In this document: in pieces, positions 18,501-29,299 of the stretch | How positions within the stretch are numbered: position 1 is the first letter of the stretch | Layout of the letters: every line of letters begins with the position of its first letter | Assembly: GCA_019096065.1 (NCBI GenBank) | Contig: JAGUCH010000006.1 | Coordinates: forward strand, 1,322,001 to 1,386,000 | Length of the DNA: 64,000 nt | From: Paracyclopina nana | Taxonomy: Eukaryota; Arthropoda; Copepoda; Cyclopoida; Cyclopettidae | Direction: 5' to 3' | Notes under the pieces: generated by a model | What the model saw: the letters and a program-made list of their open reading frames with translations, nothing else | What the model was told of the DNA's origin: nothing | Databases searched by the model: none | Made by a program: the position numbers and the translations under genes

Positions 18501-21500
18501 AAATGGCTCTTTCTGTGCCTGCCACTGCAGTAACTTTTCTTGCAAAGGCCAAAAAGGCCAGTTGTTCATGAAAGGTCAAGCTACCAGCTAACTTTTGCAG
18601 TAACCACTTTGAAAAAAGTTACTTCTTGGCGCGGGTTTGAAATTGCACTTGAAGTTTTGCTTCGCTACATAGGAGAGCAGAAATGGCTCTTTCTGTGCCT
18701 GCCACTGCAGTAACTTTTCTTGCAAAGGCCAAAAAGGCCAGTTGTTCCTGACAGGTCATGCTACCAGCTATCTTTTGCAGTAACCACTTTGAAAAAAGTT
18801 ACTTCTTGGCGCGGGTTTGAAATTGCACTTGAAGTTTTGCTTCGCTACATAGGAGAGCAGAAATGGCTCTTTCTGTGCCTGCCACTGCAGTAACTTTTCT
18901 TGCAAAGGCCAAAAAGGCCAGTTGTTCCTGAAAGGTCAAGCTACCAGCTAACTTTTGCAGAAACCACTTTGAAAAAGTTACTTCTTGGCGCGGGTTTGAA
19001 ATTGCACTTGAAGTTTTGCTTCGCTACATAGGAGAGCAGAAATGGCTCTTTCTGTGCCTGCCACTGCAGTAACTTTTCTTGCAAAGGCCAAAAAGGCCAG
19101 TTGTTTCTGACAGGTCATGCTACCAGCTATCTTTTGCAGTAACCACTTTGAAAAAGTTACTTCTTGGCGCGGGTTTGAAATTGCACTTGAAGTTTTGCTT
19201 CGCTACATAGGAGAGCAGAAATGGCTCTTTCTGTGCCTGCCACTGCAGTAACTTTTCTTGCAAAGGCCAAAAAGGCCAGTTGTTCCTGAAAGGTCATGCT
19301 ACCAGCTATCTTTTGCAGTAACCACTTTGAAAAAAGTTACTTCTTGGCGCGGGTTTGAAATTGCACTTGAAGTTTTGCTTCGCTACATAGGAGAGCAGAA
19401 ATGGCTCTTTCTGTGCCTGCCACTGCAGTAACTTTTCTTGCAAAGGCCAAAAAGGCCAGTTGTTCATGAAAGGTCATGCTACCAGCTATCTTTTTGCAGT
19501 CCCCACTTTGAAAAAAGTTACTTCTTGGCGCGGGTTTGAAATTGCACTTGAAGTTTTGCTTCGCTACATAGGAGAGCAGAAATGGCTCTTTCTGTGCCTG
19601 CCACTGCAGTAACTTTTCTTGCAAAGGCCAAAAAGGCCAGTTGTTCCTGAAAGGTCAAGCTACCAGCTAACTTTTGCAGTAACCACTTTGAAAAAGTTAC
19701 TTCTTGGCGCGGGTTTGAAATTGCACTTGAAGGTTTGATTCGCTACATAGGAGAGCAGAAATGGCTCTTTCTGTGCCAGACTCTGCAGTAGCTTTTCTTG
19801 CAAAGGCCAAAAAGGCCAGTTGTGCCAGAAAGGTCAAGCTACCAGCTAACTTTTGCAGTACCCACTTAGAAAAAAATTACTGCTGGGCGCGGGTTTGAAA
19901 TTGCACTTGAAGTTTTGCTTCGCTACATAGGAGAGCAGAAATGGCTCTTTCTGTGCCTGCCACTGCAGTAACTTTTCTTGCAAAGGCCAAAAAGGCCAGT
20001 TGTTCATGAAAGGTCATGCTACCAGCTATCTTTTGCAGTCCCCACTTTGAAAAAGTTACTTCTTGGCGCGGGTTTGAAATTGCACTTGAAGTTTTGCTTC
20101 GCTACATAGGAGAGCAGAAATGGCTCTTTCTGTGCCTGCCACTGCAGTAACTTTTCTTGCAAAGGCCAAAAAGGCCAGTTGTTCCTGAAAGGTCATGCTA
20201 CCAGCTAACTTTTGCAGTAACCACTTTGAAAAAGTTACTTCTTGGCGCGGGTTTGAAATTGCACTTGAAGTTTTGCTTCGCTACATAAGAGAGCAGAAAT
20301 GGCTCTTTCTGTGCCTGCCACTGCAGTAACTTTTCTTGCAAAGGCCAAAAAGACCACTTGTGCCAGAAAGGTCATGCTACCAGCTATCTTTTGCAGTAAC
20401 CACTTTGAAAAAAGTTACTTCTTGGCGCGGGTTTGAAATTGCACTTGAAGTTTTGCTTCGCTACATAGGAGAGCAGAAATGGCTCTTTCTGTGCCAGCCA
20501 CTGCAGTAACTTTTCTTGCAAAGGCCAAAAAGGCCAGTTGTTCATGAAAGGTCAAGCTACCAGCTAACTTTTGCAGTAACCACTTTGAAAAAAGTTACTT
20601 CTTGGCGCGGGTTTGAAATTGCACTTGAAGTTTTGCTTCGCTACATAGGAGAGCAGAAATGGCTCTTTCTGTGCCAGACTCTGCAGTAGCTTTTTCTTGC
20701 AAAGGCCAAAAGGCCAGTTGTGCCAGAAAGGTCAAGCTACCAGCTAACTTTTGCAGTAACCACTTTGAAAAAGTTACTTCTTGGCGCGGGTTTGAAATTG
20801 CACTTGAAGTTTTGCTTCGCTACATAGGAGAGCAGAAATGGCTCTTTCTGTGCCTGCCACTGCAGTAACTTTTCTTGCAAAGGCCAAAAAGGCCAGTTGT
20901 TCATGAAAGGTCAAGCTACCAGCTAACTTTTGCAGTAACCACTTTGAAAAAGTTACTTCTTGGCGCGGGTTTGAAATTGCACTTGAAGTTTTGCTTCGCT
21001 ACATAGGAGAGCAGAAATGGCTCTTTCTGTGCCTGCCACTGCAGTAACTTTTTCTTGCAAAGGCCAAAAGGCCAGTTGTTCATGAAAGGTCATGCTACCA
21101 GCTATCTTTGCAGTCCCCACTTTGAAAAAGTTACTTCTTGGCGCGGGTTTGAAATTGCACTTGAAGTTTTGCTTCGCTATATAGGAGAGCAGAAATGGCT
21201 CTTTTCTGTGCCTGCCACTGCAGTAACTTTTCTTGCAAAGGCCAAAAAGGCCAGTTGTTCCTGAAAGGTCAAGCTACCAGCTAACTTTTGCAGTAACCAC
21301 TTTGAAAAAAGTTACTTCTTGGCGCGGGTTTGAAATTGCACTTGAAGTTTTGCTTCGCTACATAGGAGAGCAGAAATGGCTCTTTCTGTGCCAGACTCTG
21401 CAGTAGCTTTTCTTGCAAAGGCCAAAAAGGCCAGTTGTGCCAGAAAGGTCAAGCTACCAGCTAACTTTTGCAGTAACCACTTTGAAAAAGTTACTTCTTG

Positions 21501-24500
21501 GCGTGGGTTTGAAATTGCACTTGAAGTTTTGCTTCGCTACATAGGAGAGCAGAAATGGCTCTTTCTGTGCCTGCCACTGCAGTAACTTTTCTTGCAAAGG
21601 CCAAAAAGGCCAGTTGTTCATGAAAGGTCATGCTACCAGCTATCTTTTGCAGTCCCCACTTTGAAAAAGTTACTTCTTGGCGGGTTTGAAATTGCACTTG
21701 AAGTTTTGCTTCGCTACATAGGAGAGCAGAAATGGCTCTTTCTGTGCCTGCCACTGCAGTAACTTTTCTTGCAAAGGCCAAAAAGGCCAGTTGTTCCTGA
21801 AAGGTCATGCTACCAGCTAACTTTTGCAGTAACCACTTTGAAAAAAGTTACTTCTTGGCGCGGGTTTGAAATTGCACTTGAAGTTTTGCTTCGCTACATA
21901 GGAGAGCAGAAATGGCTCTTTCTGTGCCTGCCACTGCAGTAACTTTTCTTGCAAAGGCCAAAAAGGCCAGTTGTTCATGAAAGGTCATGCTACCAGCTAT
22001 CTTTTGCAGTCCCCACTTTGAAAAAAGTTACTTCTTGGCGCGGGTTTGAAATTGCACTTGAAGTTTTGCTTCGCTACATAGGAGAGCAGAAATGGCTCTT
22101 TCTGTGCCTGCCACTGCAGTAACTTTTCTTGCAAAGGCCAAAAGGCCAGTTGTTCCTGAAAGGTCAAGCTACCAGCTAACTTTTGCAGTAACCACTTTGA
22201 AAAAGTTACTTCTTGGCGCGGGTTTGAAATTGCACTTGAAGTTTTGCTTCGCTACATAGGAGAGCAGAAATGGCTCTTTCTGTGCCAGACTCTGCAGTAG
22301 CTTTTTCTTGCAAAGGCCAAAAAGGCCAGTTGTGCCAGAAAGGTCAAGCTACCAGCTAACTTTTGCAGTAACCACTTTGAAAAAGTTACTTCTTGGCGCG
22401 GGTTTGAAATTGCACTTGAAGTTTTGCTTCGCTACATAGGAGAGCAGAAATGGCTCTTTCTGTGCCTGCCACTGCAGTAACTTTTCTTGCAAAGGCCAAA
22501 AAGGCCAGTTGTTCATGAAAGGTCATGCTACCAGCTATCTTTTGCAGTCCCCACTTTGAAAAAGTTACTTCTTGGCGCGGGTTTGAAATTGCACTTGAAG
22601 TTTTGCTTCGCTACATAGGAGAGCAGAAATGGCTCTTTCTGTGCCTGCCACTGCAGTAACTTTTCTTGCAAAGGCCAAAAAGGCCAGTTGTTCCTGAAAG
22701 GTCATGCTACCAGCTAACTTTTGCAGTAACCACTTTGAAAAAAGTTACTTCTTGGCGCGGGTTTGAAATTGCACTTGAAGTTTTGCTTCGCTACATAAGA
22801 GAGCAGAAATGGCTCTTTCTGTGCCTGCCACTGCAGTAACTTTTCTTGCAAAGGCCAAAAAGACCACTTGTGCCAGAAAGGTCATGCTACCAGCTATCTT
22901 TTGCAGTAACCACTTTGAAAAAAGTTACTTCTTGGCGCGGGTTTGAAATTGCACTTGAAGTTTTGCTTCGCTACATAGGAGAGCAGAAATGGCTCTTTCT
23001 GTGCCAGCCACTGCAGTAACTTTTCTTGCAAAGGCCAAAAAGGCCAGTTGTTCATGAAAGGTCAAGCTACCAGCTAACTTTTGCAGTAACCACTTTGAAA
23101 AAAGTTACTTCTTGGCGCGGGTTTGAAATTGCACTTGAAGTTTTGCTTCGCTACATAGGAGAGCAGAAATGGCTCTTTCTGTGCCAGACTCTGCAGTAGC
23201 TTTTCTTGCAAAGGCCAAAAAGGCCAGTTGTGCCAGAAAGGTCAAGCTACCAGCTAACTTTTGCAGTAACCACTTTGAAAAAGTTACTTCTTGGCGCGGG
23301 TTTGAAATTGCACTTGAAGTTTTGCTTCGCTACATAGGAGAGCAGAAATGGCTCTTTCTGTGCCTGCCACTGCAGTAACTTTTCTTGCAAAGGCCAAAAA
23401 GGCCAGTTGTTCATGAAAGGTCAAGCTACCAGCTAACTTTTGCAGTAACCACTTTGAAAAAGTTACTTCTTGGCGCTGGTTTGAAATTGCACTTGAAGTT
23501 TTGCTTCGCTACATAGGAGAGCAGAAATGGCTCTTTCTGTGCCTGCCACTGCAGTAACTTTTCTTGCAAAGGCCAAAAAGGCCAGTTGTTCATGAAAGGT
23601 CATGCTACCAGCTATCTTTTGCAGTCCCCACTTTGAAAAAAGTTACTTCTTGGCGCGGGTTTGAAATTGCACTTGAAGTTTTGCTTCGCTATATAGGAGA
23701 GCAGACATGGCTCTTTCTGGGCATGCCACGGCCTTAACTTTTCTGGCAAAGGCCAAAAAGGCCAGTTGTTCCTGAAAGGTCAAGCTACCAGCGAAATTTT
23801 GCAGTAACCACTTTGAAAAAAGTTAATTCTGGGCGCGGGTTTGAAATTGCACTTGAAGTTTTGCTTCGCTACATAGGAGAGCAGAAATGGCTCTTTCTGT
23901 GCCAGACTCTGCAGTAGCTTTTCTTGCAAAGGCCAAAAAGGCCAGTTGTGCCAGAAAGGTCAAGCTACCAGCTAACTTTTGCAGTAACCACTTTGAAAAA
24001 GTTACTTCTTGGCGCGGGTTTGAAATTGCACTTGAAGTTTTGCTTCGCTACATAGGAGAGCAGAAATGGCTCTTTCTGTGCCTGCCACTGCAGTAACTTT
24101 TTCTTGCAAAGGCCAAAAAGGCCAGTTGTTCATGAAAGGTCATGCTACCAGCTATCTTTTGCAGTCCCCACTTTGAAAAAGTTACTTCTTGGCGCGGGTT
24201 TGAAATTGCACTTGAAGTTTTGCTTCGCTACATAGGAGAGCAGAAATGGCTCTTTCTGTGCCTGCCACTGCAGTAACTTTTCTTGCAAAGGCCAAAAAGG
24301 CCAGTTGTTCCTGAAAGGTCATGCTACCAGCTAACTTTTGCAGTAACCACTTTGAAAAAGTTACTTCTTGGCGCGGGTTTGAAATTGCACTTGAAGTTTT
24401 GCTTCGCTACATAAGAGAGCAGAAATGGCTCTTTCTGTGCCTGCCACTGCAGTAACTTTTCTTGCAAAGGCCAAAAAGACCACTTGTGCCAGAAAGGTCA

Positions 24501-26909
24501 TGCTACCAGCTATCTTTTGCAGTAACCACTTTGAAAAAGTTACTTCTTGGCGCGGGTTTGAAATTGCACTTGAAGTTTTGCTTCGCTACATAGGAGAGCA
24601 GAAATGGCTCTTTCTGTGCCAGCCACTGCAGTAACTTTTCTTGCAAAGGCCAAAAAGGCCAGTTGTTCATGAAAGGTCAAGCTACCAGCTAACTTTTGCA
24701 GTAACCACTTTGAAAAAGTTACTTCTTGGCGCGGGTTTGAAATTGCACTTGAAGTTTTGCTTCGCTACATAGGAGAGCAGAAATGGCTCTTTCTGTGCCA
24801 GACTCTGCAGTAGCTTTTCTTGCAAAGGCCAAAAGGCCAGTTGTGCCAGAAAGGTCAAGCTACCAGCTAACTTTTGCAGTAACCACTTTGAAAAAGTTAC
24901 TTCTTGGCGCGGGTTTGAAATTGCACTTGAAGTTTTGCTTCGCTACATAGGAGAGCAGAAATGGCTCTTTCTGTGCCTGCCACTGCAGTAACTTTTCTTG
25001 CAAAGGCCAAAAAGGCCAGTTGTTCATGAAAGGTCAAGCTACCAGCTAACTTTTGCAGTAACCACTTTGAAAAAAGTTACTTCTTGGCGCGGGTTTGAAA
25101 TTGCACTTGAAGTTTTGCTTCGCTACATAGGAGAGCAGAAATGGCTCTTTCTGTGCCTGCCACTGCAGTAAATTTTCTTGGAAAGGCCAAAAGTGCCAGT
25201 TGTTCATGAAAGGTCAAGCTACCAGCTAACTTTTGCAGTAACCACTTTGAAAAAAGTTACTTCTTGGCGCGGGTTTGAAATTGCTTTTGAAGTTTTGCTT
25301 AAAAGTTCATGCTGGCAGCAACCTTTTTAAAGCTTTTTTTGTTTTCTGTTGGTTTGTGCGGTATGGTGCCGGTTTGTGCGGGTCAGTGCGGGTCGGTGCG
25401 GGTCGGTGCGGGTCGGTGCGGGTTTTAGACAACCCGAGTCTCTGGTATTAACATCAGCAGAAGTTTATTTTTGTGTTTGTCATAAGACGTAGACAATTTT
25501 TCTCCTTTCCATAAGGCTTTCGACGTGCATTGTCGTACGGAATTTGGGGGCACATGAACGGGTTATAAGTCTACTGAGGAGGAAAACAAGGTTGCCTTCC
25601 GTTTGTATATTTATGGATCATGATCAAACCGAGAACAGATGGGTCAAATAACCCTCAGGATACCATGAATTGGCCTTCCTCGTTGTATATTCTTTATATC
25701 CCTTCTGGTTCTTTGCAGATGTGGCTCTGTACCACAATGAATCTACGTCTTGAAATCACACGAGACCTTTTCAGAACTATCATGGGAGGATCCGTTACAA
25801 ATGCGCAGTTGCTAACAATGGCTTAGTCTTTCGCAAGTTTTACATAGTCACGCTATTAAAATAGCTCATAACATAAAACGTATTTAAATAGCAGCTATTT
25901 AAATACATCCAGAGGCTATTTAAATACATTTTATGCTATGAGCTATTTAAATAGCGTGACTATGCAAAACTTGCGAAAGACTAAGCCAATATTAAGCCAC
26001 AGAAAAGAAACTAAACTTGGCAATGAAGGTCAAAGAGAAAGGCGCTAACGCAAACAACCAAGATTGATCTTTCACAGCTTTGAACAAGAAAAAACGGCTT
26101 TTCTTAAGAATTGAGCTTAAAGAAATACTTGCTTAGTACAAAACATCACAAAAATGCACCTTGAAGGTTTTTGTCGGAGCTAAATTCATTGTGTGCGGAC
26201 ATCTAAAAAGCAACCACTTTGAGTGGGAGAGGAATGTGTAACGCCTCTCAAGCTAATAGAATTCTCAGCCGTTTTTTCTGCACTCTAGCTAATTCAATGA
26301 ATCACTACTATATTAAAGGTACTGCACTTTTCCCAAGCGTCAGTATAACTTCGTAAACATGAGCTGTTCTTAGAACTCCTTGATTTATACGGAGAAAAGA
26401 AAGGGACTAGGATTTGTAATGCTAATTGCTAATTGAGTACGTGCACCTAGACTACAGTTAGCTAATGTAAATGAGAGTTGAGCTGGAGAAACAAGAAGGC
26501 ATGTATGTTATGCAACAAGCACATTCTCGATTAATTATGAGAAAAGTAATTGCTTGCCGTCTTCTGCAACAGTTGACATATAAACTTCCTACTCACATAC
26601 GCTTCTATAATTGTTGGCTCTTACATATGCAGCAATTCTTACATGGTTCCCATCAAAGTTATTGAGGAGAATGAATGAAGAAAGCGGGACATCAAGGCAA
26701 ACTGTAATGAGATCCGCACAACATAAATTGAGGACAGCCCGGTTGATGCTCGATTTTCGCAAGCTTCTCGTCTTCAAAATGGTGACAATCACGCACGAAT
26801 TGCACACGACACCGACAACCGAGGTGAGGAGCCCAATTGATAGGCAAAATGCCAAAGCTGGCCTTGATACCGCGGCAACAAGGCCTGTTGCGTTCTCTGA
26901 GGCGTTCAT
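12576..26909 (-). CDS. class A (rhodopsin-like) GPCR, orphan
   Basis: Four exons on the minus strand: 26909-26643, 14846-14684, 14571-14392 and 13438-12576 (TAA). All have GT-AG borders and matching phases (0, 1, 1), giving 490 residues. The N-terminus MNASENAT carries two N-glycosylation sites. Exon 1 holds TM1-TM2 (ADLITV in TM2). Exon 2 holds TM3 with the conserved extracellular Cys (97) and LERLF (120-124) at the DRY position. Exon 3 holds TM4 and most of TM5. Exon 4 holds the end of TM5, an intracellular loop 3 of about 160 residues, TM6 (IIWLPLP) and TM7 with NPIVY (457-461). TM3 lacks the amine-binding Asp, so an aminergic receptor is unlikely; a peptide or orphan receptor fits better. 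Intron 1 (14847-26642) contains the 10-kb foldback element and a snapback MITE. The short C-tail ends AAQLTRQ. Confidence 0.85.
15417..15425 (+). repeat. 9-bp target-site duplication, left copy
   Basis: AGTCTCTGG here and again at 25437-25445, directly abutting the two inverted ends of the foldback element. Confidence 0.7.
15426..15565 (+). repeat. left terminal repeat with GC-rich decamers
   Basis: GTCTAAAA at 15432-15439 is followed from about 15446 by some ten copies of a decamer CCGCACC[GA]AC, ending CCGCGCCATACCACACAAAC and A-runs. Its inverted partner is at 25350-25436. Confidence 0.75.
15722..17094 (-). repeat. 180-bp tandem array, left arm (8 units)
   Basis: Eight copies of AGAAAGAGCCATTTCTGC spaced about 170-183 bases mark the units (first near 15764, last near 17009). 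The orientation is opposite to the right arm. The units differ from each other by many small changes and indels, more than in the right arm. Short open frames in the array are by-products of a period near 180 and are not genes. Confidence 0.85.
17095..17396. other. unique centre of the foldback element
   Basis: About 300 bases not resembling the 180-bp unit, starting with T-runs and including GGTTTACCGGTAGG. No open frame of note. This is the pivot between the two opposed arrays. Confidence 0.6.
17397..25300 (+). repeat. 180-bp tandem array, right arm (about 44 units)
   Basis: About 44 near-identical units, each including CTACATAGGAGAGCAGAAA, TGCAAAGGCCAAAAAGGCC, GGTCATGCTACCAGCTA, and GTAACCACTTTGAAAAAAGTTAC (itself a small inverted repeat). 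Marker variants recur at regular spacing, showing higher-order copies (see 19762-24783). Confidence 0.9.
19762..24783 (+). repeat. two tandem copies of a 14-unit (2.51-kb) higher-order repeat
   Basis: The variant unit reading GTGCCAGACTCTGCAGTAGC instead of GTGCCTGCCACTGCAGTAAC occurs in units whose ATG lies at 19762, 20659, 21376, 22270, 23169, 23887 and 24783. The spacings are 897, 717, 894, 899, 718 and 896, that is 5-4-5 units then 5-4-5 again. A second marker (CATAAGAGAG) also recurs after about 2510 bases. Confidence 0.75.
25350..25436 (-). repeat. right terminal repeat with GC-rich decamers
   Basis: Four to five GGTCGGTGCG decamers, then GGTTTTAGAC and AACCCG. Read in reverse complement it matches the left end from GTCTAAAA inward, but it is shorter. 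Confidence 0.75.
25437..25445 (+). repeat. 9-bp target-site duplication, right copy
   Basis: AGTCTCTGG, identical to 15417-15425. Confidence 0.7.
25820..25987. mobile_element. snapback (palindromic) MITE
   Basis: A nearly perfect inverted repeat of 168 bases. It begins GGCTTAGTCTTTCGCAAG and ends with its complement; arms of about 75 bases are rich in ATTTAAATA and the loop is short. It is flanked by AAT on both sides (25817-25819, 25988-25990), possibly a 3-bp duplication. It lies in GPCR intron 1, under 400 bases from the foldback element. Confidence 0.65.
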
Positions 26910-29299
26910 TGTTCGACTAACGCGAGTGTAATAAAGATATCCCTTGATTCAACTGCAATGCTCACTTGTAACTACAACACTAGCCTTGCTGGCCTTTTGC
27001 CTTGATCAATCGAGGCTGGCCGCCGGCCTCATCTGGTGAGAATCACAGAAATAGCAACAACATGGCCAGATGATGCATGCTTTCACTTCACTGACTTATG
27101 CATGAGAGCACTTAGACAAAAGAACATTAACCTCATGACGTATCCAAGCAAATCCATCAGTCCTCATCAGGTAAATATGGAAAGTACGCACATTCAGATG
27201 AACCAAGAGAAGCCAATCTGAACATTTGCTAGTGCTTCGTATGAATCAAGTGAGATGTATACTGTAGAAGATAATTGTTAATGCGCACGGAGTAGCTTCA
27301 GGCTAATAAATTGGACTACATTCGTATATAAGCAAGATGCAGTACACATCGCACATACAGACTGTCTGTTTGTGAGGGATCTATATTAAATAAAAAGTGC
27401 TTAGAAATCAATGTATAGATGCTATAACAATAGGTGAAATAGCTTTATTATTCGCCTATCCTCGCTTTCTTGATTTTTATTAGATCCTCTACAACATATA
27501 CTGCCACTTTTATGATGGATGTCATATCCTAATTCAACCTACACGTGACTCTTACTAGAACGTAATTTATTGAAGATTATAATTGAGTATAGTTTCCGAC
27601 TCGCATGAAGAATAGACTAAAGAAACCTTGCTACAAGGTCTCTAAGCGGAAAGCGCATCACTTTTCCTGCTGAACATGGCAGAAACGAGGAATTTACAAC
27701 GTCCTTGAATTACGTGGATATTTTCTTAATTTTTTTGTGGGAAAGTGAGCTTGACAACCTCGAGTGGTGTCTAGATTAATAAGGCCTAATCGAAGTTTTC
27801 TAAATCGGGATAAGTGATCAGCTTTCAATAAGCTTAGCTGGAAGGCTCATTAATGAGCACATACCAGATTTGTAGGATTGATTACTGCAGTTACGATACA
27901 TACACAGTTATGCAACTCTTTTATGTAAGGAAATAACTATCGCGTGCATTATGTATACAAAACAATAAAAAAGCTCGGTTAGAGCTTGCTTTTCGTGTTT
28001 GCAAGCCCACTTATCATAAACATCTGGCTCATTGGTGATTCATTGCAAATGTAACCTGGTAATGGAATGAATGCACTTTTTAGAAGCTCCATCTCGAATT
28101 CATATCAAAGGCCTAAAATGCATACTTTCTTGATTTCAACTTTTCCCATTTTAAGTGTAAAGTTTTTCGTCAATCGTCATCTCCTTTTGTCATGTATGGC
28201 ATATGCAATATCCCTTATGCGAAGCAAAATTATGCTTGAATTGGTAACTGTGTAGATATGCGAGATTCAACTTATGTAGTCTGTCGAGTTAGTTTAGTCT
28301 GACACGAAACTTCAGTCAACTTATGAATACTGTATGTATGTGTGTAGTATAACAAGACTTGCTTCCAAAGGGGCCAAAACGTGTGTACTCCGATCTTATG
28401 CAAAGAAAGAACCGGGAGAGTTGGAGTAGCACAATGGTCAATATCTCGCTTTCATTCATCTTTTTCGGATGGTGCATGAAAAAAAAGTTTGTCAATCGAA
28501 TTTCGATCTTCAGCTGGGACGACAACAGTGGAAAAAATCGAAATTTTCCTCGTCCACTATGTGAAATCCTATATAGCTTTGAAAGTTGCGGGCCGAACTC
28601 ACATATCGAAACGCTGTACATGCAAATGCATTGGATCGTTGCAAAACCTGAAATCAGAGCGCGCCTTCATCTCTGGGATGCATTTACACGTACTATGGCT
28701 TCTGCAGCTATGCGCACATACATACCTTATCGTGCATTTTTTCAGCTGAAATATGACTAATTCTCTCTTCTGCTATTTTCTAGGCCATTCTTCTTTATAC
28801 ATGTGATTGTCAGATATGTGCTGATTCTAAAACAGCCTGTATTTAGGTCTCCTATTCAATTAGTCATTCCACAGCTAATGAGAAGTAGTGGCTGTCGTGA
28901 AAGTCATTTCCAGACAAAGCATGAGTTTTGTAAGCTGTCCTCGGGTATTCAAGGCACAGGTGACCAAAATGGAGCTATGGAAAAGCCCCCTTTGTAACGA
29001 TTGGCCTCGGCAATGGCCCTTCATGACTCATCATGACGCACCAATAATACATATCAAGTGCGAGCGCATTCTTTTGAAGCTGGCACTCAATTACACGCAC
29101 ACTATACTAAAGCTGCTGTTTTATAGCAGTATAGCTGTAACACTAGAACTTGCTAAGCAGTTTCGATATGATCTTTTCGCTGCTAGCACTGGTCTGTGTA
29201 TTCAGCGATCCAAAATTGTGGCGATTCGTAGCAGCTGTAGCTCTCAGTTATTACGTGAGTGGAAAAAGTGAGGAAAATGGACTGCAGCCTGAGGTCGTC
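26910..29299. other. intergenic spacer between GPCR and FABP genes
   Basis: AT-rich, about 2.4 kb, upstream of both the minus-strand GPCR and the plus-strand FABP gene, so both promoters should lie here. I see no extra gene; the short open frames lack splice or codon support. Confidence 0.5.

Larger units (their letters stand above)
15426..25436. mobile_element. 10-kb foldback-type DNA element built of tandem repeats
   Basis: The element is 10,011 bases long, flanked by a 9-bp direct repeat. Both ends carry GTCTAAAA followed by tandem CCGCACC[GA]AC decamers, then a matching T/A-rich stretch (CCATACC-C-CACAAAC...), in opposite orientation. Inside each end is a tandem array of a 180-bp unit: 15722-17094 in one orientation and 17397-25300 in the other. 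They are separated by about 300 bases of unique sequence. This is the plan of Drosophila FB and other foldback elements (long inverted ends made of tandem repeats, 9-bp duplication, MULE-related mobilisation). No transposase is present, so it would be non-autonomous. It sits in intron 1 of the GPCR. The outermost 6 bases of the two ends differ, so the termini are approximate. Confidence 0.72.

Noticed and set aside
15722-25300. Many 60-105-residue open frames such as those starting MALSVP or MTF inside the array
   Set aside because: They follow the 180-bp period (divisible by three) in both strands and frames. None has splice support or a constant product across units.
15426-25436. CRISPR array or centromeric satellite
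   Set aside because: The unit is 180 bp without unique spacers, so not CRISPR. The inverted ends and 9-bp duplication fit a transposed element better than a centromere.
28316-28760. Overlapping frames on both strands upstream of the FABP gene
   Set aside because: No splice sites, domain or codon pattern; both strands are open by chance.
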